A DNA stretch of 32,600 nt from assembly GCA_023485445.1 (NCBI GenBank), contig JAMCZT010000006.1:1-32600 (forward strand), in the 5' to 3' direction. Origin of the DNA: Patescibacteria group bacterium (GTDB lineage Bacteria > Patescibacteriota > Microgenomatia > Woykebacterales > 2-01-FULL-43-14). The notes under the pieces were generated by a model. That model saw nothing but the letters and a program-made list of their open reading frames with translations. It searched no databases and was not told the origin of the DNA. This document shows, piece after piece, positions 22,486 through 31,269 of the stretch (positions are counted from its first letter, which is position 1; every line of letters begins with the position of its first letter). A program made the position numbers and the translations under genes.

Positions 22486-24909
22486 ATGCCAATAAGTGAA
22501 CTTTCTCCGGAGCAGCTTCGAAAAACCATTGACCCTTCGTTTTTTCAATTTAAAAGCACGAAGGAATTACCAGAATTAAAAGAAGTGATCGGCCAGGGTC
22601 GGGCGATGGCTGCCCTTCGGTTTGGGGTAAGTATTCCTAGCTTTGGCTACAACCTTTTTGCCCTCGGGGTTTCTGGGACAGGAAAGATGTCGATTATCAA
22701 GCAGGAACTGGAAAAGGAAGCGGCCAAGAAAAATCCCCCTGACGATTGGTGCTATGTTTACAATTTCGACAACGCGGATTCCCCGCGTTACTTACGTCTG
22801 CCGGCTGGAAAGGGAAAAGAATTTAAAAAAGACATGGATAGTTTTGTTGAGGATTTCCAAAACCGGATGAGCAAAGCTTTCGAATCAGAAAACTACGAAA
22901 AACAGGCAGTGGGAATCGCCCAAGAAGTGCAAGAGAAACGAAGGGTTAAGATAAAAGAATTAGAGACGAGAGCCGGAGAGCTAGGTTTTACGATTGTAGA
23001 AACCCCGCTCGGAGTGGTAGTGGCGCCGGTTTTGGAAGGCCGTCCGATAATGGCCGAAGAAATAGAACAGTTACCGCCAGAGAAAAAGGAAAAAGTAGAA
23101 GCCAGCAAGAAAGCCCTTCAAGATGAAATGACCAATATCTTGCGGGAAATTAACCAGCTCGAAAAAGAATCCCGGGAAAAAGTAAAAAAACTTGACGAGA
23201 CGATCATCCTATTCGTTGTCCAGCCGTTAACAGAAGAACTTAAGGAAAAGTACCAGGAGAATAAAAAAGTAACGGAGTATTTAGAAAAAGTGAAAAAAGA
23301 CATTTTAAGTCGCGCTCAGGAGTTAAAAGATGTTCGGAAAGAAGAAGGTGGCGAAGGAAATATTTTAGAAAAGATAATCTCCAGAGAAAAAGAAGAAGCG
23401 CTTGACCTTGATCGTTACAAAGCCAACGTAATTGTTGATAACTCTTCCTTAAACCATGCTCCGGTAATCCACGAGACTTTACCCACCGCTCCTAACCTGA
23501 TCGGTCGCAGCGAGTACAAAGCCCGTTTAGGGGTCTTGATGACTGATTTTACCCTTATCAAAGGCGGCTCTCTTCAACGAGCAAACGGCGGTTACTTGGT
23601 CTTGGACGTGATGGATATTTTGCGCAATCCCTTTGCCTGGGAAAGCTTGAAGAATTCACTCCGCAATAAAGAAGTTAATATTGAAGACATGACGGAGCGG
23701 ATCGGGATCGGGTTACACACGGCCACTTTGCGTCCCGAGCCGATTCCTTTAGACGTGAAGGTTGTCTTGGTTGGCTCGCCTTTTGTTTATTATTTACTTT
23801 ATTTATTGGACGAGGATTTTCCTGAACTGTTTAAAGTAAAAGTCGATTTTGACGTCGAGACGAATCTAAACGAGGAGAATATGGAAAAATATGCCCAATT
23901 TGTAGCTGAACGGGCGAGGGAGGATAATTTAAAGTCTTTCTCGCCTTCAGCGGTGGCAAAGCTGGTGGAACAAGGGTCTCGTTTAGTTGAAGATAAAAAT
24001 AAAGTTTCCGTTCGTTTCCTCCAACTGGGAGATCTAGTTAGGGAATCTAGTTATTGGGCTCAGGAAAATGAGAATAGTTTGGTGGAAGCTGAGGATGTGG
24101 AAAAAGCCATTGGAGAAAAAATTTACCGCTCGAACCTAATCGAAGAAAAACTGCGGGAAATGATCGCTGACGGGACGTTATTTATTGACGTTACTGGGGA
24201 AGTAATTGGGCAAGTAAACGGGATTTCTATCCTTTCCCTAGGCGACTACACTTTTGGAAAACCTTCGCGAATTACCGCCAAGACTTTCGTCGGAAAAGAA
24301 GGGGTTTTTGATATAGAAAGAAAAACCCAGCTTGGTGGGAAAATTTACGGCAAAGGTGTGTTAATCCTCTCCAATTATTTGGGAGCCAAATTTGCCCAAG
24401 ATGTTCCCTTAGCCCTTTCCGCCTCGTTGACGTTTGAACAAACCTATGAGGAAGTGGAAGGGGACAGCGCTTCGTCAACGGAACTTTACGCTTTACTTTC
24501 TTCCCTCTCGGATTTACCTTTAAAACAAAATTTAGCCGTGACTGGTTCAGTTGACCAACATGGGCAAGTCCAGCCGGTCGGAGGAATCAACCAGAAGATC
24601 GAAGGTTACTTTGATGTTTGTAAGATAAAAGGATTAACCGGTGATCAAGGCGTTTTGATTCCGGCAGAGAATGTTAAAAACTTAATGTTGAGAGAGGACG
24701 TTGTTTCCGACGTGAAAAACAAGCAATTTCATATTTATCCAATAAAAACGATTGACCAAGGGATTGAGCTTTTGGCCGGTCGAAAGGCGGGAGAAAGAAA
24801 GGCGGATGGAAGTTACCCGGAAGGTACCGTAAATGCGGCGGTTCGAGATAAACTAGAGTCTTTAGCCCACAAGTGGAAGGATTTTTTCGGCACGGAAGCC
24901 CGAACCTAA
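22486..24909 (+). CDS. LonB-like ATP-dependent protease (AAA_32 + Lon proteolytic domain)
   Basis: 807 residues. The Walker A motif G-V-S-G-T-G-K is at 61-67. A long helical insert (about 120-310) is rich in E and K and probably coiled-coil. It is followed by the rest of the AAA module, with A-N-G-G-Y-L-V-L-D, and the proteolytic domain at the C-terminus. The Ser-Lys pair is visible: S661 in E-G-D-S-A-S-S and K704 in G-G-I-N-Q-K, exactly 43 residues apart as in E. coli Lon. It lacks the Lon N-terminal domain and fits the AAA_32/LonB-like group. The ATG at 22486 has GGAGG just upstream; the frame also opens earlier, overlapping the groEL terminator. It follows groEL, forming a quality-control group. 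Confidence 0.92.
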   Translation: MPISELSPEQLRKTIDPSFFQFKSTKELPELKEVIGQGRAMAALRFGVSIPSFGYNLFALGVSGTGKMSIIKQELEKEAAKKNPPDDWCYVYNFDNADSPRYLRLPAGKGKEFKKDMDSFVEDFQNRMSKAFESENYEKQAVGIAQEVQEKRRVKIKELETRAGELGFTIVETPLGVVVAPVLEGRPIMAEEIEQLPPEKKEKVEASKKALQDEMTNILREINQLEKESREKVKKLDETIILFVVQPLTEELKEKYQENKKVTEYLEKVKKDILSRAQELKDVRKEEGGEGNILEKIISREKEEALDLDRYKANVIVDNSSLNHAPVIHETLPTAPNLIGRSEYKARLGVLMTDFTLIKGGSLQRANGGYLVLDVMDILRNPFAWESLKNSLRNKEVNIEDMTERIGIGLHTATLRPEPIPLDVKVVLVGSPFVYYLLYLLDEDFPELFKVKVDFDVETNLNEENMEKYAQFVAERAREDNLKSFSPSAVAKLVEQGSRLVEDKNKVSVRFLQLGDLVRESSYWAQENENSLVEAEDVEKAIGEKIYRSNLIEEKLREMIADGTLFIDVTGEVIGQVNGISILSLGDYTFGKPSRITAKTFVGKEGVFDIERKTQLGGKIYGKGVLILSNYLGAKFAQDVPLALSASLTFEQTYEEVEGDSASSTELYALLSSLSDLPLKQNLAVTGSVDQHGQVQPVGGINQKIEGYFDVCKIKGLTGDQGVLIPAENVKNLMLREDVVSDVKNKQFHIYPIKTIDQGIELLAGRKAGERKADGSYPEGTVNAAVRDKLESLAHKWKDFFGTEART

Positions 24910-24912
24910 AGC

Positions 24913-25692
24913 TTAGGGTAAGAAATTTCGAGGGTTAACAGGTTTTTCGTTTTCTAATAGTTCAAAGTGTAAATGGGCACCGGTTGTATGACCGGTTAAA
25001 CCAACCAAACCGATGGTAGTGTTTTCCTCGACTTCGTCGCCCACTGAAACCAGAATTTTTTCAAGGTGAAAATAGTTAGAACTAAAGCCACCTTTGTGTT
25101 TAATGGTCACGTTTAATCCTCGACCATCCCCATCTCGGGCCGCTTTTTCCACGGTTCCGCTTGCCACTGGTTTGATGGCCGAACCAACCGGATTTGGAAT
25201 GTCGATTCCAGGGTGGAAGTAACCAAATTCCTGAGAAGCCTCACCGTTTAGCGGCCATTGGAATAAAGGAGCTTCCCCAGCCGTAACTTCAGCTTTAATT
25301 TCCGATAAAGACGCGGAGGCCGTTACAGGAGAGCCGTATTTAGAAGAAGGAACTACTCCCTGAGCAGAGATGCTTGAAGAAAAAGTCAATATTAAAATCA
25401 AGCCAAAGATTGCGGCAGAAATTTTAGCCTTAGCCTTGACTCGGATAAAGTAAGCTAATTTTCCAATACCCTTGTTTACCCCACGCCAAAATTTTTGCCA
25501 GTCAGAGATGATGGCTTTTGGTTCTGGAGTGTGAAGAGAGGATTGGATTAGCCCTACTTTAGAATGAATTGAGTGATTGATATGGTCAGCAACAACTTTG
25601 CCCTCAGTGATTAGTATTTTTGTTGGTTGCTTCTTGTCGATACTCTTAGGCAGAGAGCTCCCAGCAGAACTGGTTGTTCTCTTAATTTTCAT
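24913..25692 (-). CDS. M23 family (LytM-type) metallopeptidase, membrane-anchored
   Basis: 259 residues from ATG 25692. A basic cytoplasmic part of about 85 residues is followed by one membrane helix near 93-112. A linker and then the M23 domain, about 150-259, complete the protein. Zinc ligands are visible as H-P-G-I-D (H-x-x-x-D) and H-L-H-F-E (H-x-H), with F-H-L between. Such enzymes cut peptide bridges in peptidoglycan or act as activators of amidases. The gene is convergent with the LonB gene, 3 nt apart. Its leader holds two hairpins and its promoter lies directly after tRNA-Cys. A TTG at 25716 is an alternative start. Confidence 0.92.
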   Translation of the reverse strand: MKIKRTTSSAGSSLPKSIDKKQPTKILITEGKVVADHINHSIHSKVGLIQSSLHTPEPKAIISDWQKFWRGVNKGIGKLAYFIRVKAKAKISAAIFGLILILTFSSSISAQGVVPSSKYGSPVTASASLSEIKAEVTAGEAPLFQWPLNGEASQEFGYFHPGIDIPNPVGSAIKPVASGTVEKAARDGDGRGLNVTIKHKGGFSSNYFHLEKILVSVGDEVEENTTIGLVGLTGHTTGAHLHFELLENEKPVNPRNFLP

Positions 25693-25696
25693 ATAC

Positions 25697-25711
25697 GGTC
25701 CAAAGTGGACC
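25697..25711 (-). promoter_or_regulatory. Small hairpin just before the M23 start codon
   Basis: A 6-bp perfect stem, GGTCCA/TGGACC, with a 3-nt loop ends 4 nt before the ATG. It occupies the place where a ribosome-binding site should be, and no Shine-Dalgarno sequence is seen. Confidence 0.5.
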
Positions 25712-25714
25712 AAC

Positions 25715-25737
25715 AAAAAACTCTCCTTTTAGGAGAG
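25715..25737 (-). terminator. Terminator-like hairpin in the M23 leader
   Basis: On the minus strand the stem CTCTCCT/AGGAGAG (7 bp) has an AAA loop and is followed by six T. It lies between the promoter at 25753-25782 and the M23 gene. It may end the tRNA-Cys transcript or act as an attenuator of the peptidase gene. Confidence 0.65.
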
Positions 25738-25752
25738 AGTTTAATTGTCAAC

Positions 25753-25782
25753 ATTATATCAAAAAAAGCAGGCTCTTGTCAA
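25753..25782 (-). promoter_or_regulatory. Promoter directly after tRNA-Cys
   Basis: Minus strand: -35 TTGACA (25782-25777), 18-nt spacer, perfect -10 TATAAT (25758-25753). The -35 box starts 5 nt after the tRNA CCA. The expected start is near 25746, about 9 nt before the terminator-like hairpin. Confidence 0.65.
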
Positions 25783-25786
25783 ATTC

Positions 25787-25863
25787 TGGAGGCCACGGCC
25801 GGATTTGCACCGGCGAATCGCGGTTTTGCAGACCGCTCCCTTGGACTACTTGGGTACGTGGCC
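25787..25863 (-). tRNA. tRNA-Cys (GCA), CCA encoded
   Basis: Minus-strand cloverleaf. The acceptor stem GGCCACG/CGTGGCC is perfect, anticodon stem GCGGT/ACCGC encloses loop CTGCAAA with anticodon GCA (25829-25827), and the T arm is GCCGG/CCGGC. The discriminator is T, as expected for Cys, followed by encoded CCA (25789-25787). The upstream region to 25972 holds a possible -10 TAAAAT but no gene. Confidence 0.93.
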
Positions 25864-25972
25864 AAAATTACCACTTGGTTTACCGGACGAAGCTTTAGCG
25901 AAGGCCGGCGACGTCGCCCTATTCACGAAAGGTATTTTACCACAAAAGGTTCCACTCTAAAAGGATAATAGG

Positions 25973-28900
25973 TTAAAAAGGCCATAAAGGAATAACTTTC
26001 TTAAGATTTTGAACCCAAGTAAAGGTTTCTTCCCAAGATTTTAGAATTAGTTGAAGGGTTGAAACATCTTTGGGAGGAGTTAAGACTGTGTATTCTGTAG
26101 ATTGGGATTGGTTACCGATTTTATCTTTAGAGACGACTCTAAAGTGGTAGGTCGTGGAAGGTTTTAATCCCGAGATAATCACAATGTGAGATTGGTTTAA
26201 AGTTGAGTCTTGGGTTGTGTGGTTAGAGTAAATACTATTCCCTAAGCCTATGCCTTCGTCATAGTCTACTTGAGAAGTGGCTGGTTCATCTGTACTCCAG
26301 CTAACAATGATTTGGATTCTTGAAGTTTCTCCACTTCCCACTAAGGAAGCTTCAGATTTAACTTCTGAGATGGCTGGAGGAGTGGTATCGGTGGAAGTAG
26401 TGACTTCTTTGACTTCTCCTTCCCCTAAGTTACCAAATTTATCTCGAGATTTAACAAGGTAGTAGTATTTAGTGTTATCATCAAGATTAGTTAATTTAAT
26501 CTCATGGGAAGTTACTTGATCTGATTTTCCTTTATCAGTGTCAAGTTTGTCTTGAGTCTTTCCATAAGAGATGGTTGCGTCAGAGGGGACATTAGTCTGC
26601 CAAGTAATGGTCACGGAATGATCATCAGTTCCTTTAACTTTAACGTTAGTAATAATTGGTTTAGAAATAGTTGAGAAAGGATAATCATCAGAAGTAATAT
26701 TATTGCCATCTCCGTCTGTCCCAACAATTCGAAGGAAGTATTTTGTTCCTTCAGCTAGATCTTTAATTCTAGCCACATGATTTAAAGTTTTATCCGTTGA
26801 TTCTTCTTGAATTTCTTTATCGTAACTGTTTATCTTGGTCCCGATCTTAACGTTAGATTTAGAGATGACATTGGTTGTCCAGGAAAGAATGGCGGAGTTT
26901 AGGGAAATATCAGAGATGGTTACCTCGGTGATGACAGACTTATCCTTGGTGGTAAAGGTAGAGTCATTGCTGGTTCCCGTATTACCGTCAGAGTCTTTAG
27001 ACTTTACCCGGAAATGATAAGTAGTGGAAGGAGTTAGTCCAGTCACAGTCACGGAATGAGATAAAGTGGATTCATCAAGGCCAGTGTTAGTTCCGTAAGA
27101 AGCGGTTAGTCCGTATTCAACATAAGAATCAGAAACTTTATCAGTATTCCAAGTAACCGTGACTGAGGTGGAAAGAGCCGTAACCGTTGGGCCAGTTCCG
27201 GAGATATTCGGAGGAGTGGTACTGGCTTTAGCTAACGAAGCGGTGGTAAAGGAAGACGGAGAGGAGTTAGTCTCCGGATAAGAAGAATTACCAGATTTAA
27301 CTCGGTAGTAGTAAATGGTACCGGGGGTGAGACCGGTTAGCAAAACGGAGTGGTCGGTGTTGGAAGCGGTGCTTGATTCACTCCCTATCGATCCCAGAGC
27401 GGAGGTGGTTCCGTAGTCGACTTCTCCACCGGCATTTTCTGAAGTTTTCCAGGTAACGGTAACTGAGGAGGTGGCGATATTGACCGTGACCGCATTAGAA
27501 ATAGTCACATTAGAAGAAGTAGTGAAAGTTTTGTTTTCTTCTAAAGTGGAAGTCTTGGTTTTTCCTTCAAAGTTGGTGACGGAGGTGGCGCGGACACGGT
27601 AGTTGTAAGTCGTCCCGGAAGTGAGACTAGTTAAAGTAATGCTGTGGGGATTTTGGCTGGAGACAGCGTCTACCTCCCCCAGGGTTTTCTTGGTACCATC
27701 AGTAATCCAGTAATCAACGTAACCGTAAGCCACGTCTGAAGTATAAAAGGTAAAGGTCGCAGTAGTCGAAGTAGTCGAGATGGAGATGGTGGTATTGCTG
27801 GATAAAGCCGGGGGAGAGATATCACCCACCGAAGGAGCAGCAGAGATAACCGAAGAAAGAGTGGAAGCATTATTAAGTTGATCGACGCTCCCCACCTTGT
27901 AGTAATACCTTTGGTTCTGGGTTAACCCTTGATCAAGGTAATAAGTCGTGTTCGAATTATTAATCGTCGCCACAACGCTTCCGTTACTATTGGAATCGGT
28001 CGAGCGATAAACTTGATAAGAGGCAAAATCGTTATCAGGGTCACCTACCTTCGACCAAGAAAGAATTAAGCGATAATTCCCGTTGGCCAAATCGGAAATA
28101 TCGGCGATTTTGGGGCTGGTGGGGGTAGGGGACGTATTATCATAAACAATTACGTCCGAAGCCATCGCGCTGACGTTACCGGACGAATCTTTAAATTTAA
28201 CGTAAATGGTATTGACTTGATTGCTAGAAGAGGTGCGAAGTGGATAAGCCGATTTCGTGGCCACGTAAGATTCCCAAGAAGAGTTAGTAAAGCTAGAATC
28301 ATTGGTGGAAAGCATCAGGTACTTACTGGAATCGTTGTCGGTCGCGTCTAAGCTTAAAGTCACGGCCGCCGTGTTGGTCCTTTTGGTTCCACTGATGGTG
28401 ACAGAAGAGGTAGCGGTAATGCTAATCGAGGGGGAGGTAGGCGCCTTCGTATCAATGACCACTGTCGTGGCGGCAGAAGCAGTGGTGTTTTTGAGAGAAT
28501 TCCCGTCATTAGCGAAAGTTCGCAGGTAATAGTTGGTTTGATCCAGGCTAGAGCCTAAGTCTGTTTTGACGTTCCACATCGCGATGTAAGTGGTAGAGCT
28601 TTGATGGATCCCGGTCAAGGCAATCACCCCGGCGGTCACCGTCTGACCACTTTGAGAGACCGTGGCCGCGCTAGACCAGTTAGCGTTATCCGTGGAGTAT
28701 TGGATAGTGACACTTACTAAGCCATCGTCCGCCCCGTTGCACACTCCAGAATCAGTGCAGAGCCCATCCTCGCTATCAGATAAGGTGTAGTTTACTGTCA
28801 TAATTCCTGTTCCGTCTGTCGCTAGAGAGGCAGCGGTGGTAGCCACGACCGGAGGAGTATTTTGGACGTAAGAAACAGTCACTTCATTTAAAGTCGGAGT

Positions 28901-31126
28901 CTGAGACTGATTAGTCGTCACTAAACCTATTTCTAATTCTAAAAACTGGTTATCCATTTGGCCGGTTAAAGAAGAACCAGAGGTGGTTAGGTAAGCGGAC
29001 CAAGAAGCCGAAAATAGCCCACCGGAAGTCGAAGCGGTTCGGACCCGGAATCTAACGCTGGTAGCCGAAGGAGTTGCGGCTCCCAAGGAAAGGCTTAACC
29101 AACTAGAAGTTTTAGTTGCGTCAAAAATTAAGTTGGAGATCGTCCCGGAAGTGGGATAATAGGCATAATTAACAGTGATATCCGAAAGGGCCGGGGTTTG
29201 GGAGGTATCCGTCGTGGTCAAAGAAACTTGATATTGAATAAAACGATCGCCGTTATGAATGGTATTAATTGTCGCCCCAGAAGTAGCGTAAGAGTCACTC
29301 GCCCCGGTCGGACCGTACCAGGTTGCAGAAGATAGCGCGCCGGAAGAAGTCGCGGATCTGAGTTGAAAAGTAGCAGTGGTGCTCGCTGAGACGGTCGTGG
29401 TAAAAGCTAAAGTCGTGAAGTTTGAATTTTGACCTAGGTCAATTGCTCCCGATGTAAAGCTTCCACTGGTGTTGTAGCCCGGGCCTCTCTTCTCGATTCG
29501 CCACTCGTCGTTGCCTGGCAGGGAATCGTTGCCAATCAAGTAAAGATAACCAGAGTCGACCAGAACATTAAAAAGAGTCGTCAATCCACTCCCTTGATTA
29601 ACCGTTATCACCCCGTTCGTGCCAAAATTCGCCGCCAGAGCCCCAGTAGTGAGGTCTCGTTTCTCGAGTCGCCATTCAGAGGCACTTCCACCTGGGGAAC
29701 TATCTTGGCCGCCTGCGTAAAGATAACCGGAATCCATCGCTAAAGAATAAATTAGATCAGTTCCGCTGCTCGGGTTAGTCGTCACCACCCCACCTGTCCC
29801 AAAGGCACTCACTAAGGCTCCGGTGGTTTTATCTCTCTTCTCGATTCGCCACTCGTCGTTGCCCGCAGAATTCTGAAAAGAATCACTACCGCCTAAGTAA
29901 AGGTAGGTTGAATCAACCACAACAGACTTAATGATGTCTTGGCTACTACTAGGATTGGCTATCACCACTCCGTTTGTCCCGAAGGCACTTACCAACGCTC
30001 CGGTCGTGATATCTCTCTTCTCGATTCGCCACTCATAATCGCTCCCTCCAGGCGAATTATCTCTACCCGCGAAATAAATATAAGCTGAATCTACCACCAG
30101 AGACCACAAGGAATCAACGCCAGCACTAGGATCAACCGTCACCACCCCACCTGTCCCAAAAGCGGAGACTAAAGCGCCGGTGGACAGATCTCGCTTTTCA
30201 ACCCGCCACTGGAAAAGGCCAACGGAACCGTCTGAACCACCTACGTAAAGGTAACTGGAATCAATCGCCAGAGTAGTGATAACATCATTCGTACCACTAG
30301 GATTAACCGTCACCACCCCACCTGTCCCAAAGGCACTCACTAAGGCTCCGGTGGTTTTATCTCTCTTCTCGATTCGCCACTCGCCGTTGCCCGGAACGTA
30401 GTCACGACCCCCCGCGTAGAGGTAATTAGAATCTGCCACCAGAGCGTAGATGATATCCGACCCGCTACTTTGGTTAGAGGTTACCACCCCATCTATCCCA
30501 AAAGCGGAGACTAAAGCCCCGGTCGTCTTATCCCTCTTTTCAATCCGCCATTCATTATTGCCTGGAGCAGTGTCCCACCCACTAACGTAAAGGTAATTAG
30601 CGTCTACCGTGGAGATAGAGGCCTCGTCGGCCCCAGTGCTAATGTCTTCTCGTATCGCCGCGCCGCCGTTAAAACTAGACGTCTGGGCGCTGTTATTAAC
30701 TCCCGTCGTTAAAACCACGTTGGCCCCGGTTCCCGTTCCACTAATCGTCGCTTGGTTAAAAGTCCCTCCGTTAAAATCAGTCTCACTAGTTTGAGTTTTA
30801 GAAGAGGAAGTAGAAGCTAAGATCACATTTCCAGCATTGGCATCAGTGGGAGTGCCTGAACCATTAAGGGTGACTCCAGAGGCAGTGGAAGTGGTTCCCG
30901 AGACACCATTAGCATAGTTAAAGTCATTGTAACTGGTCCAAGTCTTAGTAAAGGTAGCGGCGGCCGTGTCCTTTGTTCTTTGCCGAAACTGAATCGTCAC
31001 CCCGATCGTCACGGCAATTATTGTCAGACCGAGCATTACGAAATGAAGGTATTTATGAAAGACAATCGCCTTGATTTTAGGATGGAGACGGTTCGCCAAC
31101 GTACTGGAAATAAACTTTTCATTCAT
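25973..31126 (-). CDS. Giant surface protein: beta-propeller-like repeats plus FN3 array
   Basis: 1717 residues. A basic N-terminus and one membrane helix at about 27-47 anchor it. Residues about 165-560 hold seven copies of a 57-60-residue unit (E-W-R-I-E-K-R-D-K-T-T-G-A-L, then A-F-G-T-G-G-V-V) resembling delta-60 repeats, likely one beta-propeller. Two jelly-roll-like modules follow (about 560-760), each with an S-Q-T-P-x-L-x-x-I/V-T-V-x-Y strand. Next come an Ig-like region with C-T-D-S-G-V-C (about 790-960) and about seven FN3-like domains up to residue 1680. It ends with the conserved tail K-S-W-E-E-T-F. Nothing enzymatic is seen; adhesion or a surface coat is likely. Its last 400 residues are paralogous to the gene at 12976-14169. 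Confidence 0.85.
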   Translation of the reverse strand: MNEKFISSTLANRLHPKIKAIVFHKYLHFVMLGLTIIAVTIGVTIQFRQRTKDTAAATFTKTWTSYNDFNYANGVSGTTSTASGVTLNGSGTPTDANAGNVILASTSSSKTQTSETDFNGGTFNQATISGTGTGANVVLTTGVNNSAQTSSFNGGAAIREDISTGADEASISTVDANYLYVSGWDTAPGNNEWRIEKRDKTTGALVSAFGIDGVVTSNQSSGSDIIYALVADSNYLYAGGRDYVPGNGEWRIEKRDKTTGALVSAFGTGGVVTVNPSGTNDVITTLAIDSSYLYVGGSDGSVGLFQWRVEKRDLSTGALVSAFGTGGVVTVDPSAGVDSLWSLVVDSAYIYFAGRDNSPGGSDYEWRIEKRDITTGALVSAFGTNGVVIANPSSSQDIIKSVVVDSTYLYLGGSDSFQNSAGNDEWRIEKRDKTTGALVSAFGTGGVVTTNPSSGTDLIYSLAMDSGYLYAGGQDSSPGGSASEWRLEKRDLTTGALAANFGTNGVITVNQGSGLTTLFNVLVDSGYLYLIGNDSLPGNDEWRIEKRGPGYNTSGSFTSGAIDLGQNSNFTTLAFTTTVSASTTATFQLRSATSSGALSSATWYGPTGASDSYATSGATINTIHNGDRFIQYQVSLTTTDTSQTPALSDITVNYAYYPTSGTISNLIFDATKTSSWLSLSLGAATPSATSVRFRVRTASTSGGLFSASWSAYLTTSGSSLTGQMDNQFLELEIGLVTTNQSQTPTLNEVTVSYVQNTPPVVATTAASLATDGTGIMTVNYTLSDSEDGLCTDSGVCNGADDGLVSVTIQYSTDNANWSSAATVSQSGQTVTAGVIALTGIHQSSTTYIAMWNVKTDLGSSLDQTNYYLRTFANDGNSLKNTTASAATTVVIDTKAPTSPSISITATSSVTISGTKRTNTAAVTLSLDATDNDSSKYLMLSTNDSSFTNSSWESYVATKSAYPLRTSSSNQVNTIYVKFKDSSGNVSAMASDVIVYDNTSPTPTSPKIADISDLANGNYRLILSWSKVGDPDNDFASYQVYRSTDSNSNGSVVATINNSNTTYYLDQGLTQNQRYYYKVGSVDQLNNASTLSSVISAAPSVGDISPPALSSNTTISISTTSTTATFTFYTSDVAYGYVDYWITDGTKKTLGEVDAVSSQNPHSITLTSLTSGTTYNYRVRATSVTNFEGKTKTSTLEENKTFTTSSNVTISNAVTVNIATSSVTVTWKTSENAGGEVDYGTTSALGSIGSESSTASNTDHSVLLTGLTPGTIYYYRVKSGNSSYPETNSSPSSFTTASLAKASTTPPNISGTGPTVTALSTSVTVTWNTDKVSDSYVEYGLTASYGTNTGLDESTLSHSVTVTGLTPSTTYHFRVKSKDSDGNTGTSNDSTFTTKDKSVITEVTISDISLNSAILSWTTNVISKSNVKIGTKINSYDKEIQEESTDKTLNHVARIKDLAEGTKYFLRIVGTDGDGNNITSDDYPFSTISKPIITNVKVKGTDDHSVTITWQTNVPSDATISYGKTQDKLDTDKGKSDQVTSHEIKLTNLDDNTKYYYLVKSRDKFGNLGEGEVKEVTTSTDTTPPAISEVKSEASLVGSGETSRIQIIVSWSTDEPATSQVDYDEGIGLGNSIYSNHTTQDSTLNQSHIVIISGLKPSTTYHFRVVSKDKIGNQSQSTEYTVLTPPKDVSTLQLILKSWEETFTWVQNLKKVIPLWPF
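26790..27033 (-). repeat. Inverted partner of the identical 244-bp stretch at 13118-13361
   Basis: It encodes parts of two adjacent FN3 domains of the giant protein. Base-for-base it equals the reverse complement of 13118-13361. Flanks diverge at silent sites. Confidence 0.95.
29461..30570 (-). repeat. Seven tandem repeats of 171-180 bp inside the giant gene
   Basis: The repeated core encoding W-R-I-E-K-R is found, reading + coordinates, near 29491, 29662, 29839, 30019, 30195, 30367 and 30538, so the period is 171-180 bp. Units at about 29797-29854 and 30325-30382 are almost identical over nearly 60 bp, suggesting recent exchange between repeats. The unit nearest the C-terminus is incomplete. 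Confidence 0.85.
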
Positions 31127-31184
31127 TTAAGGCAGACCTTTTCGTATTAACAACACAATAAGTCAACTTGCTTGCTCAAGTTTT

Positions 31185-31213
31185 AATGTACACTACCTTC
31201 AGCTACTTTTCAA
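31185..31213 (-). promoter_or_regulatory. Promoter of the giant surface protein gene
   Basis: Minus strand: -35 TTGAAA (31213-31208), 17-nt spacer, -10 TACATT (31190-31185). This predicts a leader of about 52 nt; an AAAAGG lies 10-15 nt before the ATG at 31126. Confidence 0.55.
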
Positions 31214-31269
31214 GGGGATGTTGTATATTTAAAGGATTTAGAAGCAAATAGACTAGTGGTAGGAAAGGA

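Noticed and set aside
25907-25918. Perfect 12-bp palindrome GGCGACGTCGCC upstream of tRNA-Cys
   Set aside because: Single occurrence in the window and no linked motif; may be an operator or chance, so not reported as a site.
29461-30570. CRISPR-like repetition
   Set aside because: The period is 171-180 bp, in frame, and encodes a protein repeat; there are no short constant repeats with spacers.
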